Positions 1-9,667 of a stretch of 64,000 nucleotides of DNA are shown here, one piece after another. Every line of letters starts with the position of its first letter. The first letter of the stretch is position 1. The notes beneath the pieces are model-generated. The model saw only the letters and a program-made list of their open reading frames with translations. It had not been told where the DNA came from and did no database searches. The DNA is from Neptuniibacter sp. 1_MG-2023 (lineage in GTDB: Bacteria > Pseudomonadota > Gammaproteobacteria > Pseudomonadales > Balneatricaceae). Position numbers and translations under genes: made by a program. The DNA lies in contig NZ_JAUOQR010000003.1 of NCBI RefSeq assembly GCF_030547185.1, positions 1 to 64,000 on the forward strand, in the 5' to 3' direction.

Positions 1-147
1 GGTGTTGAAATGGTAATGCCAGGCGATAACGTTCAGATGGATGTTACGCTAATCAACCCGATTGCGATGGAAGAAGGTCTACGTTTTGCGATCCGTGAAG
101 GCGGTCGTACAGTAGGTGCTGGTGTTGTATCTAAAATTATCGAGTAA
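1..147 (+). CDS. tuf: Elongation factor Tu, C-terminal part (5' end outside window)
   Basis: The reading frame is open from the first base and gives the last 48 residues of EF-Tu, ending in [10 protein letters not shown], the usual end of beta-barrel domain 3. EF-Tu is the GTPase that brings aminoacyl-tRNA to the ribosome in the cytoplasm. Its place just before rpsJ matches the tufA copy at the end of the str operon. A double TAA closes the frame and a strong terminator follows. The start and the GTPase domain are not visible. Confidence 0.97.
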   Translation, partial: GVEMVMPGDNVQMDVTLINPIAMEEGLRFAIREGGRTVGAGVVSKIIE

Positions 148-164
148 TAACTCTTTAATTTAAG

Positions 165-190
165 AAAGCCCTCTTTGGAGGGCTTTTTTT
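165..190 (+). terminator. Rho-independent terminator after tuf
   Basis: A 9-bp stem, AAAGCCCTC (165-173) with GAGGGCTTT (178-186), has a 4-nt loop and runs into a tract of eight T. It ends the str/tuf transcript and separates it from the S10 operon. Confidence 0.93.
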
Positions 191-262
191 TGCTCATTGC
201 TAGTTTGTGCCGCAGTTGTTGCGGTGTTGACTGATTATTGAGCAAATAAATGGTTGCTGGTC

Positions 263-291
263 TTGACCTAAGGGTTTTGTATCAGTAGAAT
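263..291 (+). promoter_or_regulatory. Candidate sigma-70 promoter of the S10 operon
   Basis: TTGACC (263-268) and TAGAAT (286-291) are separated by exactly 17 nt. The start point would fall near 298, leaving a leader of about 65 nt before rpsJ. This is the only good -35/-10 pair I see between the tuf terminator and rpsJ. Confidence 0.75.
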
Positions 292-364
292 TTGCGTCCC
301 CCTTATAGTAGGGGGAGGTCGGCATTGTGCCGTAAATAAAATTTTTTGGAAATGTGTGATCGAA

Positions 365-676
365 ATGCAGAATCAGAAAATTCGTATTCGTCTGAAAGCC
401 TTTGATCATCGCTTGATCGACTCTTCTGCGCAGGAAATCGTAGATACTGCAAAGAGAACTGGCGCTCAAGTACGTGGTCCGATCCCACTTCCTACCCGCA
501 AAGAACGTTTTACAGTTCTGATTTCACCTCACGTGAACAAAGATGCACGTGATCAATATGAAATCCGTACTCATAAGCGTGTTCTAGATATCGTTGAGCC
601 AACTGAAAAAACAGTTGATGCTCTAATGAAACTAGATCTTGCAGCGGGTGTTGAAGTGCAGATCAGCCTTGGCTAA
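365..676 (+). CDS. rpsJ: 30S ribosomal protein S10 (NusE)
   Basis: The 103-residue product starts [19 protein letters not shown], the family start, and ends VQISLG. S10 sits in the 30S head and, as NusE, joins the antitermination complex. It opens the S10 operon. An in-frame GTG at 356 would add three residues (MIE) and has the better-placed Shine-Dalgarno (TTTTGGAAA, GGA at 348-350). The ATG at 365 is about 15 nt from that site. I keep 365 because orthologues begin there, but initiation at 356 is possible. Confidence 0.95.
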   Translation: MQNQKIRIRLKAFDHRLIDSSAQEIVDTAKRTGAQVRGPIPLPTRKERFTVLISPHVNKDARDQYEIRTHKRVLDIVEPTEKTVDALMKLDLAAGVEVQISLG

Positions 677-795
677 AGGCAACTGCGCAGAATTAATATT
701 TATTAATGAAGCGCTTTATTAGTGTGGAATGCTCTGGAAAGGGCAGCCGTAGTGGGTAACAGCCCCGTACACAACTGGCAAGAGGTTTTAAAGAA

Positions 796-1443
796 ATGTC
801 TGTAGGTTTAATCGGACGTAAAGCGGGTATGACTCGTGTCTTCACTGAAGACGGCGTATCCGTGCCAGTCACCGTCATCGAAGTGGAACCGAACCGTGTT
901 ACTTCTGTTAAAACAGAAGAAGCTGACGGCTATGCAGCAGTGCAGGTTACTACTGGTTCTAAGAAGGCTAATAGCCTGACTAAACCAGAAGCTGGTACCT
1001 TCGCTAAAGCTGGCGTAGAAGCAGGACGTGGTTTATGGGAGTTCCGCCTGTCGGGTGGCGACGAAGTCAACGTTGGCGATGAGCTAACTGTTGCGCGCTT
1101 CGAAGCTGGTCAGAAAGTAGATGTAACTGGTCAATCCAAAGGTAAAGGTTTCCAAGGCGGCGTTAAGCGTTGGAACTTCTCCATGCAGGATGCGACTCAC
1201 GGTAACTCTCTTTCTCACCGTGCTCCGGGTTCAATTGGTCAATGTCAGACTCCTGGTCGTGTTTGGAAAGGCAAAAAGATGGCAGGGCAGATGGGTAATG
1301 TACAGGTAACTGTTCAGACCCTTGAAGTTGTGCGTGTTGATGCTGAACGTAACTTGTTATTGATCAAGGGTGCTGTTCCAGGCGCTACTGGCGGTGACGT
1401 AATCGTTAAACTAGCTGTTAAAGCTGGCGCCAAGGGGGTTTGA
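796..1443 (+). CDS. rplC: 50S ribosomal protein L3
   Basis: The 215-residue protein begins [16 protein letters not shown] and carries the L3 region [18 protein letters not shown] around residues 153-170. L3 is a primary 23S rRNA binder that nucleates 50S assembly and reaches toward the peptidyl-transferase centre. AGAGG at 781-785 precedes the ATG. It is separated from rpsJ by 119 nt and followed after one base by rplD. Confidence 0.98.
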   Translation: MSVGLIGRKAGMTRVFTEDGVSVPVTVIEVEPNRVTSVKTEEADGYAAVQVTTGSKKANSLTKPEAGTFAKAGVEAGRGLWEFRLSGGDEVNVGDELTVARFEAGQKVDVTGQSKGKGFQGGVKRWNFSMQDATHGNSLSHRAPGSIGQCQTPGRVWKGKKMAGQMGNVQVTVQTLEVVRVDAERNLLLIKGAVPGATGGDVIVKLAVKAGAKGV

Positions 1444-1444
1444 A

Positions 1445-2050
1445 ATGAATCTGAATTTAGCTGGAGCTAATGGTTCGGTAGAAGTTTCTGAACTTGCTTT
1501 TGGTAAAGAATTCAACGAAACGCTAGTCCATCAAGTAGTTACTGCTTATATGGCTGGCGGTCGTCAAGGCACTAAAGCACAGAAAAACCGTTCTGCGGTT
1601 TCTGGTGGTGGTGCTAAACCATGGCGTCAAAAAGGTACAGGTCGTGCGCGTGCGGGAACAAGTCGTTCTCCAATCTGGCGTGCCGGTGGTGTAACTTTTG
1701 CGGCTCAGCCGCGCGACCATTCTCAGAAAGTTAACAAAAAAATGTACCGTGCTGCTATGCGTTGCATCTTTTCTGAGTTAGTTCGTCAAGATCGCCTGGT
1801 TGTGGTTGAAGATTTCACTGTGGAGTCTCCAAAAACAAAACAGTTTGTGGCTAAGCTTAATGAGCTTGAGCTGTCTAACGCGCTGCTGGTTACTGCAGAT
1901 GTAGAACAGAATTTGTTCCTTGCTGCACGCAATGTTCCACATGTGGATGTTCGTGACGCACAGGGAGTTGATCCAGTTTCACTGGTTGGCTTCGAAAAGG
2001 TACTTGTTACTGTTGCTGCTCTGAAGAAAATCGAGGAGAAGTTGTCATGA
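1445..2050 (+). CDS. rplD: 50S ribosomal protein L4
   Basis: This is a 201-residue L4, the expected length, with the long basic exit-tunnel loop ([18 protein letters not shown], about residues 53-70). L4 lines the nascent-peptide tunnel with L22. In E. coli it also represses its own S10 operon, acting on the leader. It begins one base after the rplC stop, and its stop overlaps the rplW start by 4 nt, so coupling is likely. Confidence 0.98.
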   Translation: MNLNLAGANGSVEVSELAFGKEFNETLVHQVVTAYMAGGRQGTKAQKNRSAVSGGGAKPWRQKGTGRARAGTSRSPIWRAGGVTFAAQPRDHSQKVNKKMYRAAMRCIFSELVRQDRLVVVEDFTVESPKTKQFVAKLNELELSNALLVTADVEQNLFLAARNVPHVDVRDAQGVDPVSLVGFEKVLVTVAALKKIEEKLS

Positions 2051-2343
2051 AACAGGAACGCATTTATCAAGTGCTGCTGGGTCCGCACATCTCCGAGAAA
2101 GCTACTATTGTAGCTGATGGTTCTCAGCAGGTTGTTTTTCGTGTAGCAAAAGACGCTACTAAACCAGAAATCAAAACAGCAGTTGAAGAATTGTTTGACG
2201 TTAAAGTTAAAGGCGTCAACGTTCTTAATGCTAAGGGTAAGACCAAGCGTACACAGCGTGGTCTTGGCAAGCGTAGCGATGTGCGTAAAGCATACGTTGC
2301 TCTAGCTGATGGCTCTGAGATTGATTTCTTGGGTGGCGAGTAA
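2047..2343 (+). CDS. rplW: 50S ribosomal protein L23
   Basis: The 98-residue product begins [20 protein letters not shown], a typical L23 start. L23 lies at the tunnel exit and docks trigger factor and SRP. The start overlaps rplD by four bases (ATGA) and the gene is followed by rplB after 15 nt, the standard S10-operon order. Confidence 0.98.
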   Translation: MKQERIYQVLLGPHISEKATIVADGSQQVVFRVAKDATKPEIKTAVEELFDVKVKGVNVLNAKGKTKRTQRGLGKRSDVRKAYVALADGSEIDFLGGE

Positions 2344-2358
2344 TAGAGGGTTTGAAAA

Positions 2359-3186
2359 ATGGCAGTGACTAAAACTAAGCCGACCTCTGCTGGACGCCGT
2401 CATGTAGTGACAGTGACTAACTCTGAGCTACACAAGGGCAAGCCGCATGCAGCTCTTGTTGAGAAGAAGAGCAAAAGTGGTGGTCGTAACCATCACGGTC
2501 GCATCACTACTCGTCATATTGGCGGTGGTCACAAGCAGCAGTACCGTGTTATTGATTTTCGTCGTAATAAAGACGGTATTCCAGCGACAATTGAGCGCTT
2601 GGAATACGACCCGAACCGTTCTGCACATATCGCACTAGTTGTGTATGCAGATGGTGAGCGTCGTTATATCATCGCACCAAAAGGTGTTTCTGCAGGCGCT
2701 AAGATTATTTCTGGTGATTCTGTAGATATAAAACCAGGTAATACTATGCCGCTTCGCAACGTACCAGTAGGTTCTACTGTACATTGTGTTGAGCTAAAAC
2801 CAGGTAAAGGTGCGCAGCTTGCTCGTTCTGCGGGTACGTCTGCACAGTTAGTGGCACGTGAAGGTGCTTACGCTACTCTTCGTCTACGTTCTGGCGAAAT
2901 GCGTAAAGTCCTTATTGAGTGTCGCGCTACTCTGGGTGAAGTGAGCAACAGTGAGCATTCCTTGCGTCAGCTTGGTAAAGCTGGTGCTACACGCTGGCGT
3001 GGTGTTCGTCCTACCGTTCGTGGTGTTGCGATGAACCCAGTTGATCACCCACATGGTGGTGGTGAAGGTCGTACTTCCGGTGGTCGTCACCCAGTGTCGC
3101 CATGGGGTGTTCCGACTAAGGGTTATAAAACTCGTAAGAACAAGCGTACTGACAAGTTAATTGTACGCCGTCGTAACGCTAAGTAA
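2359..3186 (+). CDS. rplB: 50S ribosomal protein L2
   Basis: This is a 275-residue L2 with the C-terminal signature [14 protein letters not shown] (about residues 226-239), whose histidine lies near the peptidyl-transferase centre. L2 is needed for subunit association and peptidyl transfer. The start [16 protein letters not shown] follows an AGAGGG-type site. The length matches the family. Confidence 0.98.
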   Translation: MAVTKTKPTSAGRRHVVTVTNSELHKGKPHAALVEKKSKSGGRNHHGRITTRHIGGGHKQQYRVIDFRRNKDGIPATIERLEYDPNRSAHIALVVYADGERRYIIAPKGVSAGAKIISGDSVDIKPGNTMPLRNVPVGSTVHCVELKPGKGAQLARSAGTSAQLVAREGAYATLRLRSGEMRKVLIECRATLGEVSNSEHSLRQLGKAGATRWRGVRPTVRGVAMNPVDHPHGGGEGRTSGGRHPVSPWGVPTKGYKTRKNKRTDKLIVRRRNAK

Positions 3187-3198
3187 GAGGATACAGCT

Positions 3199-3474
3199 GT
3201 GCCACGTTCACTGAAGAAAGGTCCATTTATCGACCTTCACCTGTTGAAAAAGGTAGAAGCTGCGATTGAAAGCAACGAGCGTCGTCCAATCAAAACTTGG
3301 TCTCGTCGTTCTACGATTTTTCCTAATTTCGTAGGTCTTACAATTGCAGTACACAACGGCCGTCAGCATGTTCCGGTATTTGTTACCGAAGACATGGTTG
3401 GTCATAAACTGGGCGAGTTTGCCGTGACACGTACATATCGTGGCCACGTAGCAGACAAAAAAGCCAAGCGATAA
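3199..3474 (+). CDS. rpsS: 30S ribosomal protein S19
   Basis: The 91-residue S19 begins at a GTG codon with the family N-terminus [16 protein letters not shown]; no ATG nearby fits. AGAGGATA at 3186-3193 is the likely ribosome-binding site. S19 sits in the 30S head with S13 and contacts the A-site tRNA region. It lies between rplB and rplV as usual. Confidence 0.97.
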   Translation: MPRSLKKGPFIDLHLLKKVEAAIESNERRPIKTWSRRSTIFPNFVGLTIAVHNGRQHVPVFVTEDMVGHKLGEFAVTRTYRGHVADKKAKR

Positions 3475-3485
3475 GGAGTTAGATG

Positions 3486-3815
3486 ATGGAAGTTGCCGCT
3501 AAGCACATGGGCGCCCGCATCTCCGCACAGAAAGCACGTCTGGTCGTTGACCAGATCCGTGGTAAATCTGTAGGTGAAGCTCTGAACATCCTGGCGTTTA
3601 GTCCAAAAAAAGGTGCGGATCTTGTCAAGAAAGTACTCGAGTCAGCTATTGCTAACGCAGAGCATAACGACGGTGCAGATATTGACGAACTACGTGTTTC
3701 TACAGTCTTTGTTGATGAAGCAATGACTATGAAGCGTATTAAGCCGCGTGCGAAAGGTCGCGCTGATCGAATTTTGAAGCGCTCCTGTCACATCACTGTT
3801 AAAGTGGCCGACTGA
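3486..3815 (+). CDS. rplV: 50S ribosomal protein L22
   Basis: L22 lines the exit tunnel with its beta-hairpin. Two ATG codons are in tandem, at 3483 and 3486. The AAGGAG at 3473-3478 is 7 nt from the second and only 4 nt from the first, and orthologues start with a single Met-Glu, so I use 3486 (109 residues). The stretch [15 protein letters not shown] and the C-terminal [18 protein letters not shown] are diagnostic. Confidence 0.96.
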   Translation: MEVAAKHMGARISAQKARLVVDQIRGKSVGEALNILAFSPKKGADLVKKVLESAIANAEHNDGADIDELRVSTVFVDEAMTMKRIKPRAKGRADRILKRSCHITVKVAD

Positions 3816-3838
3816 GCTGACAGCTAGGAGAGTTCGTT

Positions 3839-4519
3839 ATGGGTCAGAAAGTACATCCGACCGGTATTCGTCTCGGGATTGTTAAAGATCACACTTCTGT
3901 GTGGTATGCCGACAAGAACGAATACGCAAGCAAGCTGCTAAATGATCTAGAAGTACGTGAGTACCTAGATAAACAGCTTGAGAAAGCATCTGTGAGCCGC
4001 ATCGAAATCGAGCGTCCTGCACAGAATGCAAAAATTACTATTCATACTGCTCGTCCGGGTATTGTGATTGGTAAAAAAGGCGAAGATGTTGAGAAACTAC
4101 GTAATACCGTATCAGAAATGATGGGTGTTCCGGTGCATATCAATATCGAAGAAATTCGTAAGCCAGAGCTAGACGCACGCTTGGTAGCCCAAGGTGTTGC
4201 TAGTCAGCTAGAGCGTCGTGTTATGTTCCGTCGTGCTATGAAGCGCGCTGTACAGAATGCAATGCGTCTTGGTGCCAAGGGTATTAAGATTCAGCTGGGT
4301 GGTCGTCTAGGTGGTGCCGAAATTGCTCGTAGTGAGTGGTATCGTGAAGGCCGTGTGCCATTGCACACATTGCGTGCTGATATCGATTACGCTACATATG
4401 AAGCGCACACTACATACGGTGTGATCGGCGTTAAAGTCTGGATCTTCAAAGGCGAGATTCTTGGTGGCATCGAACAGGTGCGTGCTGAGAAGAATGCGCC
4501 TAAGAAGAAAGGTAAGTGA
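3839..4519 (+). CDS. rpsC: 30S ribosomal protein S3
   Basis: This is a 226-residue S3 starting [14 protein letters not shown]. The KH-domain GXXG-like segment [14 protein letters not shown] lies near residues 75-88, followed by the C-terminal domain containing [17 protein letters not shown]3 forms the mRNA entry channel and has helicase activity with S4 and S5. It is followed after 11 nt by rplP. Confidence 0.98.
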   Translation: MGQKVHPTGIRLGIVKDHTSVWYADKNEYASKLLNDLEVREYLDKQLEKASVSRIEIERPAQNAKITIHTARPGIVIGKKGEDVEKLRNTVSEMMGVPVHINIEEIRKPELDARLVAQGVASQLERRVMFRRAMKRAVQNAMRLGAKGIKIQLGGRLGGAEIARSEWYREGRVPLHTLRADIDYATYEAHTTYGVIGVKVWIFKGEILGGIEQVRAEKNAPKKKGK

Positions 4520-4530
4520 GGTAGACGTCG

Positions 4531-4944
4531 ATGCTACAACCTAAACGTCTTAAGTTCCGCAAGATGATGAAAGGTCGCAACCGCGGCCTAGCACAACGCG
4601 GTAGCACTGTAAGTTTTGGTGAGTTTGCACTGAAAGCGACCGGTCGTGGTCGTATCACTGCACGTCAGATCGAAGCAGCGCGTCGTACCATGACACGTCA
4701 TGTTAAGCGTGGTGGTAAAATCTGGATCCGTGTGTTCCCAGATAAGCCAATCTCTAAGAAACCGCTTGAAGTACGTATGGGTAAAGGTAAAGGTGCAGTT
4801 GAGTATTGGGTTGCTCAGATTAAGCCTGGTAAGGTTCTGTTCGAAATGAGCGGTGTACCTGAACAGCTTGCTTCTGAAGCATTCACACTTGCTGCTGCTA
4901 AATTGCCTGTTGCTACAACCATTGTTAAGCGGACGGTGATGTAA
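4531..4944 (+). CDS. rplP: 50S ribosomal protein L16
   Basis: The 137-residue L16 begins [17 protein letters not shown] and has the conserved [19 protein letters not shown] (about residues 60-78). L16 is a late-assembly protein near the A site. The TAA stop shares its last base with the rpmC ATG at 4944, so the two are probably coupled. Confidence 0.98.
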   Translation: MLQPKRLKFRKMMKGRNRGLAQRGSTVSFGEFALKATGRGRITARQIEAARRTMTRHVKRGGKIWIRVFPDKPISKKPLEVRMGKGKGAVEYWVAQIKPGKVLFEMSGVPEQLASEAFTLAAAKLPVATTIVKRTVM

Positions 4945-5135
4945 TGAAAGCAATTGAACTACGTGAAAAGTCCGTTGATGAGCTTCAGCAGGAGCTATTA
5001 GGTCTTCTAAAAGAGCAGTTTAATCTGCGCATGCAGAAGTCTACTGGCCAGCTAGCACAGAACCACCTTTTAGGTCAGGTTCGTCGTGACATTGCTCGTG
5101 TGAAGACAATACTCAACGAAAAGGCAGGTAACTAA
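4944..5135 (+). CDS. rpmC: 50S ribosomal protein L29
   Basis: This is a 63-residue, mostly helical L29 that starts [18 protein letters not shown]. It lies at the tunnel exit beside L23. It overlaps rplP by one base and is followed by rpsQ after 2 nt. Confidence 0.97.
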   Translation: MKAIELREKSVDELQQELLGLLKEQFNLRMQKSTGQLAQNHLLGQVRRDIARVKTILNEKAGN

Positions 5136-5137
5136 GT

Positions 5138-5401
5138 ATGAGCGCCGAAAAACGTACTCGAACTGTTACTGGTCGCGTTGTTAGCGACAAGATGGATAAA
5201 ACCATCACAGTTCTGGTTGAGCGCAAAGAGAAGCATCCGATTTACGGAAAATTCATGAAGCGCTCTTCTAAACTGCATGCTCACGATGAGAAAAATGAGT
5301 GTAAGCAAGGTGACTTAGTTACTGTTGCTGAAACTCGTCCTTTGTCCAAGAATAAATCTTGGGCGCTTGTTCGTATTGAAGAGCGTGCAGCAAAGGTGTA
5401 A
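5138..5401 (+). CDS. rpsQ: 30S ribosomal protein S17
   Basis: The 87-residue OB-fold S17 begins [20 protein letters not shown] and contains [18 protein letters not shown]17 binds 16S rRNA helix 11 early in assembly. In E. coli this is the last gene of the S10 operon. Here too a 74-nt gap with a hairpin follows before rplN. Confidence 0.98.
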   Translation: MSAEKRTRTVTGRVVSDKMDKTITVLVERKEKHPIYGKFMKRSSKLHAHDEKNECKQGDLVTVAETRPLSKNKSWALVRIEERAAKV

Positions 5402-5428
5402 ACTATTGCGCCTTTGCTCCATTAAGCC

Positions 5429-5452
5429 GGCCCGTCCGTTTAACGGACGGCC
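5429..5452 (+). other. Hairpin between the S10 and spc operons
   Basis: CCGTCCG (5432-5438) pairs with CGGACGG (5444-5450) around TTTAA. GG at 5429-5430 and CC at 5451-5452 extend the stem across a one-base bulge. No T-run follows, so it is not an intrinsic terminator by sequence. A processing or mRNA-stability element at the operon boundary is possible. Confidence 0.55.
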
Positions 5453-5475
5453 TCTAAATGTTTATGGAGTAGACC

Positions 5476-5844
5476 ATGATTCAAACTGAATCTATGCTTG
5501 ATGTCGCTGATAACAGCGGTGCTAAGCGAGTACAGTGTATTAAGGTCCTTGGTGGTTCTCACCGCCGCTACGCTTCTGTAGGTGACATTATTAAAGTCAC
5601 TGTTAAAGAAGCGATTCCTCGCGGTAAAGTGAAGAAAGGCCAAGTACTTAACGCCGTAGTGGTACGTACCCGTAAAGGTGTTCGTCGTTCTGATGGCTCA
5701 GTAATCCGCTTTGATACAAACTCAGCGGTATTGTTGAACGCAAATGACGCGCCTATCGGTACTCGTATCTTTGGCCCAGTGACGCGTGAACTTCGTAATG
5801 AGAAGTTTATGAAAATCATTTCCCTGGCGCCTGAAGTGCTATAA
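5476..5844 (+). CDS. rplN: 50S ribosomal protein L14
   Basis: This is a 122-residue L14, beginning [19 protein letters not shown], the invariant family start. L14 forms the B8 intersubunit bridge with 16S rRNA. It opens the spc block in E. coli terms. It is separated from rplX by 102 nt holding two hairpins, which is unusually long for this gene pair. Confidence 0.98.
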   Translation: MIQTESMLDVADNSGAKRVQCIKVLGGSHRRYASVGDIIKVTVKEAIPRGKVKKGQVLNAVVVRTRKGVRRSDGSVIRFDTNSAVLLNANDAPIGTRIFGPVTRELRNEKFMKIISLAPEVL

Positions 5845-5846
5845 AG

Positions 5847-5908
5847 ATTGAACAATTAACTGTTCAATTTATGTAAAAACGCTAACACTGAGAAGTGTTG
5901 GCGTTTTT
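5847..5908 (+). other. Tandem hairpins between rplN and rplX
   Basis: The first stem is ATTGAACA (5847-5854) with TGTTCAAT (5861-5868). The second is a 15-bp stem, 5875-5889 with 5894-5908, around a GAGA tetraloop with one G-U pair. The second ends in five T and looks like an intrinsic terminator whose U-tract is inside the stem. It may cause partial termination or stabilise the upstream mRNA end. Confidence 0.65.
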
Positions 5909-5946
5909 GAGCATGAGAGGGTAGCAGGAAGCGATATAGGTATATT

Positions 5947-6261
5947 ATGCGCAAAATTAAACGTGACGATGAAGTAATTGTCATCGCAGGAAAAGACAAG
6001 GGCAAGCGTGGCACTGTCATGCGAGTTCTGGACGATCGTTTGGTCGTTTCTGGTATCAACATGGTGAAGAAGCATACTAAGCCGAACCCAATGTTGGGCA
6101 AAGCTGGCGGCATCGTTGAAAAAGAAGCGGCAATTGCTGTTTCTAACGTAGCTATCTTCAACCCGCAGACTGGTAAGGGCGATCGTGTAGGCTTCAAGAT
6201 TCTTGAAGACGGCACTAAATCTCGCATCTTTAAGTCTACCGGCGAAATAATTGGCGGATAA
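5947..6261 (+). CDS. rplX: 50S ribosomal protein L24
   Basis: The 104-residue L24 begins [20 protein letters not shown] with the KOW motif (about residues 8-35). L24 starts 50S assembly at the 5' domain of 23S rRNA. AGG at 5938-5940 lies 6 nt before the ATG. It is followed by rplE after 14 nt. Confidence 0.98.
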   Translation: MRKIKRDDEVIVIAGKDKGKRGTVMRVLDDRLVVSGINMVKKHTKPNPMLGKAGGIVEKEAAIAVSNVAIFNPQTGKGDRVGFKILEDGTKSRIFKSTGEIIGG

Positions 6262-6275
6262 GGGGAGCTGATATC

Positions 6276-6815
6276 ATGTCTAGATTAAAAGCGCTTTATA
6301 ATGATTCCGTTAAGCAGCAGCTTAAAGATGAGCTGAACTGCCCTAACGTAATGGCTGTTCCACGTTTGACCAAAATCACTCTTAATATGGGTGTTGGTGA
6401 AGCGTTAGGGGACAAGAAACAGATGGAAAATGCTGTTGCAGATATGACTGCAATCGCAGGTCAGAAACCTGTTGTTTGTCTTGCACGTAAATCTATCGCG
6501 GGCTTTAAAGTTCGTGAAGGTTGGCCAATCGGCTGTAAGGTTACTTTACGCGGCGAGCGTATGTGGGAATTCTTGGATCGTTTGGTAGATATTTCTATCC
6601 CTCGTGTTCGTGACTTCCGTGGCTTGAATCCGAAATCTTTCGATGGTCGTGGCAATTACAGCATGGGTGTTAAAGAGCAGATTATCTTCCCTGAAATCGA
6701 ATTCGATAAGGTAGATAAAATGCGTGGTATGGATATTACTATCACGACTACTGCTAAAAATAACGATGAGGGTCGCGCCCTGTTGGCTGCCCTGAACTTC
6801 CCGTTCCGTAAGTGA
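6276..6815 (+). CDS. rplE: 50S ribosomal protein L5
   Basis: This is a 179-residue L5, starting [20 protein letters not shown] and containing [20 protein letters not shown] (about residues 109-128). L5 forms the 5S RNP with L18 and 5S rRNA and contacts the P-site tRNA. In E. coli the S8 repressor site lies at the start of this gene. I could not establish that fold here by eye. Confidence 0.98.
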   Translation: MSRLKALYNDSVKQQLKDELNCPNVMAVPRLTKITLNMGVGEALGDKKQMENAVADMTAIAGQKPVVCLARKSIAGFKVREGWPIGCKVTLRGERMWEFLDRLVDISIPRVRDFRGLNPKSFDGRGNYSMGVKEQIIFPEIEFDKVDKMRGMDITITTTAKNNDEGRALLAALNFPFRK

Positions 6816-6827
6816 TAGGCATACATC

Positions 6828-7133
6828 ATGGCTAAAGAATCTATGAAGGCACGCGAAGATAAGCGTGCAAAACTTGTTGCTAAGTTCGCTGAAAAACGTG
6901 CTGAGCTTAAAGCAATTATTAGTAACCCTAACTCATCAGAAGACGAGATTTGGGATGCAGCAATGGCGCTTCAGAAGTTGCCACGCGATTCCAGTGCATC
7001 TCGTCAACGTCGTCGCTGTCAAGTGACTGGCCGTCCACACGGTGTATACCGTAAGTTTGGCTTGTCTCGTATTAAGTTACGTGAAGCTGCGATGCGTGGT
7101 GATGTTCCAGGTTTGAAAAAGGCTAGCTGGTAA
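6828..7133 (+). CDS. rpsN: 30S ribosomal protein S14 (zinc-free form)
   Basis: The 101-residue product is the long, cysteine-poor S14: it lacks the CXXC pairs of the zinc form and ends [19 protein letters not shown]14 is in the 30S head near S3 and S10. It begins [18 protein letters not shown] gap of 83 nt to rpsH carries an imperfect hairpin. Confidence 0.98.
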   Translation: MAKESMKAREDKRAKLVAKFAEKRAELKAIISNPNSSEDEIWDAAMALQKLPRDSSASRQRRRCQVTGRPHGVYRKFGLSRIKLREAAMRGDVPGLKKASW

Positions 7134-7155
7134 TCTCCAGTTAGTAAAATGGTAA

Positions 7156-7194
7156 GCGCAGTGGTCTGGCCCTCTTGAGGGTACCGCATTGTGC
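7156..7194 (+). other. Imperfect hairpin between rpsN and rpsH
   Basis: CCCTC (7170-7174) and GAGGG (7177-7181) form the tip. GTGGT (7161-7165) with ACCGC (7183-7187), and GCGCA (7156-7160) with TGTGC (7190-7194), extend it with G-U pairs and short internal loops. No T-run follows. It could be a translational or processing element in the rpsH leader. Confidence 0.45.
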
Positions 7195-7216
7195 TGCACA
7201 ATGAGGAAGTAAATGC

Positions 7217-7609
7217 ATGAGCATGCAAGATACTCTAGCGGATATGTTTACACGTATTCGTAACGGTCATATGGCTGAAAAGCAGGCCGTATCTATGCCG
7301 TCTTCCAAAGTAAAAGTATCTGTTGCCGAAGTTCTAAAAGAAGAAGGTTACATCACTGACTACTCTGTAGAAGGTGAAGTAAAACCGGTTCTGAACATCG
7401 AGCTTAAATACTTTGAAGGAAAGCCGGTAATTGAAGAGATTAAACGTGTAAGTCGTCCAGGTTTGCGTATCTATAAGAACGCATCAGAGTTGCCAAAGGT
7501 TTCTGCTGGTCTGGGTGTAGCGATTATCTCTACAAGTAAAGGTGTCATGGCCGACCGCGCTGCACGTAGTGCTGGTGTGGGTGGCGAAGTAATCTGCACG
7601 GTATTCTAA
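7217..7609 (+). CDS. rpsH: 30S ribosomal protein S8
   Basis: This is a 130-residue S8, starting [17 protein letters not shown], with the C-terminal signature [21 protein letters not shown]8 binds the central domain of 16S rRNA and, in E. coli, is the translational repressor of the spc operon. GAGGAAG sits about 8-13 nt before the ATG. Confidence 0.98.
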   Translation: MSMQDTLADMFTRIRNGHMAEKQAVSMPSSKVKVSVAEVLKEEGYITDYSVEGEVKPVLNIELKYFEGKPVIEEIKRVSRPGLRIYKNASELPKVSAGLGVAIISTSKGVMADRAARSAGVGGEVICTVF

Positions 7610-7620
7610 GAGGTATTTCA

Positions 7621-8154
7621 ATGTCACGTATTGCGAAAAGCCCCGTAGTTGTACCTGCAGGTGTTGAAGTTAAGGTTGACGGTCAGTCCGTTAACGTTAA
7701 AGGTAAGAATGGTCAGCTTTCTTTAGACGTTCATCCTTCTGTTTCCGTTTCTCAAGAAGAAAGCGGACTGAAGTTTGCAGCTAAAGAAGGTACTAAGCTG
7801 TCTCTTGCTCTGTCTGGTACTACTCGCTCACTAGTAAACAACATGGTTATTGGTGTGACTGAAGGTTTCAAAAAGACTCTTCAGCTTCAAGGTGTTGGTT
7901 ATCGTGCTGCCGCTAAAGGCAAAACGCTTAATCTTAGCCTTGGTTTCTCACATCCAATCGATTACGAACTACCGGAAGGTATTTCTGCTGAGACGCCTAA
8001 CGTTACTACGATCATATTGTCAGGTGCTGACAAACAGATCCTAGGTCAGGCTGCAGCTGAAATTCGCGCGTTCCGTCCGCCAGAGCCTTATAAAGGTAAA
8101 GGTGTTCGTTATGCTGATGAGTATGTTCGTCGTAAAGAAGCGAAGAAAAAGTAA
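7621..8154 (+). CDS. rplF: 50S ribosomal protein L6
   Basis: The 177-residue L6 begins [20 protein letters not shown] and ends with the family signature [20 protein letters not shown]. It has two repeated alpha/beta domains and lies by the sarcin-ricin loop. It is 11 nt after rpsH. Confidence 0.98.
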   Translation: MSRIAKSPVVVPAGVEVKVDGQSVNVKGKNGQLSLDVHPSVSVSQEESGLKFAAKEGTKLSLALSGTTRSLVNNMVIGVTEGFKKTLQLQGVGYRAAAKGKTLNLSLGFSHPIDYELPEGISAETPNVTTIILSGADKQILGQAAAEIRAFRPPEPYKGKGVRYADEYVRRKEAKKK

Positions 8155-8167
8155 ATAGGGCAGGGTT

Positions 8168-8518
8168 ATGAACACTAAGAAACAATCTCGTATTCGTCGT
8201 GCTCGCCGCTCCCGTCTGAAAATGCGTGAGTTAGGTGCAACACGTTTGTGTGTTACACGCACACCGCGTCATATCTACGCTCAGGTTATCTCTGCAGATG
8301 GTGGTAAAGTCCTTGCGGCAGCCTCTACAGTAGAAAAAGATCTACGCGAGACAACTGGCGGTAATGTTGCGGCTGCTGAAACGGTTGGTACTTTGATCGC
8401 TCAGCGCGCTAAAGAAGCTGGTGTATCTAAAGTAGCTTTCGACCGTTCTGGTTATCAGTATCACGGTCGTGTTAAAGCTTTGGCTGATGCAGCCCGCGAA
8501 GGCGGCCTGGAATTCTAA
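8168..8518 (+). CDS. rplR: 50S ribosomal protein L18
   Basis: This is a 116-residue L18 with the basic N-terminus [20 protein letters not shown] and the conserved end [20 protein letters not shown]. It binds 5S rRNA in the central protuberance together with L5. Spacing to rplF is 13 nt. Confidence 0.98.
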   Translation: MNTKKQSRIRRARRSRLKMRELGATRLCVTRTPRHIYAQVISADGGKVLAAASTVEKDLRETTGGNVAAAETVGTLIAQRAKEAGVSKVAFDRSGYQYHGRVKALADAAREGGLEF

Positions 8519-8529
8519 AGGGATCGAAT

Positions 8530-9030
8530 ATGTCAAATCATGAACAGAAAGACGGCGATCTGCAGGAAAAGCTGGTTCAGGTTAACCGCGTCGCTAAAGT
8601 AGTAAAAGGTGGTCGTATCTTCGGCTTTACTGCACTAACCGTTGTTGGTGATGGTAAAGGTCGTGTAGGTTTCGGTCGTGGTAAAGCTCGTGAAGTTCCT
8701 GCTGCTATTCAAAAAGCAATGGAACAAGCTCGTCGTAACATGGTTTCAGTTGAACTGAACGGCGACACGTTGCAGTACCCAATTAAAGCACGTCATGGTG
8801 CTTCTAAAGTTTACATGCAGCCTGCTTCTCAGGGTACTGGTGTTATCGCAGGTGGTGCGATGCGTGCAGTTCTTGAATTGGCGGGTGTCCATAACGTACT
8901 TGCTAAGTGCTACGGTTCTACTAATCCGGTAAACGTTGTTCGTGCGACTGTTAAAGGTCTTGCAACAATGAAATCACCTGATGATGTGGCCGCTAAGCGT
9001 GGTAAGTCCGTAGAAGACATTCTGGGGTAA
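8530..9030 (+). CDS. rpsE: 30S ribosomal protein S5
   Basis: The 166-residue S5 has the dsRBD-like N-terminal half, with [20 protein letters not shown] near residues 23-42, and the C-terminal domain with [17 protein letters not shown]5 affects decoding accuracy and, with S3 and S4, the mRNA entry channel. It is followed by rpmD after 6 nt. Confidence 0.98.
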   Translation: MSNHEQKDGDLQEKLVQVNRVAKVVKGGRIFGFTALTVVGDGKGRVGFGRGKAREVPAAIQKAMEQARRNMVSVELNGDTLQYPIKARHGASKVYMQPASQGTGVIAGGAMRAVLELAGVHNVLAKCYGSTNPVNVVRATVKGLATMKSPDDVAAKRGKSVEDILG

Positions 9031-9036
9031 TCGACA

Positions 9037-9216
9037 ATGGCTAAAACTGTAAAAGTAACATTAGTACGTAGCCCTATCGGTACCCTTCCTAACCACAAAT
9101 TGTGCGTTAAGGGTCTTGGGCTACGCCGTATTGGACACACAGTTGAAGTAGAAGATACTCCATCTGTCCGTGGCATGATAAACAAAGTTAACTACATGGT
9201 TCGTGTAGAAGACTAA
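9037..9216 (+). CDS. rpmD: 50S ribosomal protein L30
   Basis: This is a 59-residue small protein starting [20 protein letters not shown] and containing [20 protein letters not shown], the L30 signature. Length and place between rpsE and rplO are as in other gammaproteobacteria. A TAATAA double stop ends it. Confidence 0.97.
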   Translation: MAKTVKVTLVRSPIGTLPNHKLCVKGLGLRRIGHTVEVEDTPSVRGMINKVNYMVRVED

Positions 9217-9232
9217 TAAGGGAGTTCACAAC

Positions 9233-9667
9233 ATGCGTCTGAACACTCTAAGTCCAGCAGACGGTTCACGTAAAGCACCTAAGCGTGTTGGTCGTGGTAT
9301 TGGTTCTGGTTTGGGTAAGACTTGTGGCCGTGGTCACAAAGGTCAGAAATCCCGCTCCGGCGGATCTGTAAAACCTGGTTTTGAAGGTGGTCAAATGCCT
9401 TTGCAGCGTCGTCTGCCAAAATTTGGTTTTACTTCTCGTATTGCTCGCTATGTTACTGAGATTCGTCTTGGTGAACTGGCTAAAATCGAGTCAGAAGTAA
9501 TTGATCTTGAAGCTTTGAAAGCTGCAGATATCATCAAGCAGGAAATTAAAACTGCTAAAGTGATTCTGTCTGGTGAGATCACGAAGGCTGTCACCGTTAA
9601 AGGTCTTAAAGTGACTAAAGGTGCACAGGCTGCTATCGAAGCTGCTGGCGGTAAAGTCGAGGCGTAA
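9233..9667 (+). CDS. rplO: 50S ribosomal protein L15
   Basis: The 144-residue L15 begins [20 protein letters not shown] and has the glycine- and arginine-rich N-terminal arm ([20 protein letters not shown]) that threads into 23S rRNA. The ATG of secY directly follows its TAA, so translation is probably coupled. Confidence 0.98.
   Translation: MRLNTLSPADGSRKAPKRVGRGIGSGLGKTCGRGHKGQKSRSGGSVKPGFEGGQMPLQRRLPKFGFTSRIARYVTEIRLGELAKIESEVIDLEALKAADIIKQEIKTAKVILSGEITKAVTVKGLKVTKGAQAAIEAAGGKVEA

Noticed and set aside
5856-6227. 123-codon minus-strand frame opposite rplX
   Set aside because: It overlaps rplX fully and starts in the middle of it; no ribosome-binding site or family feature.
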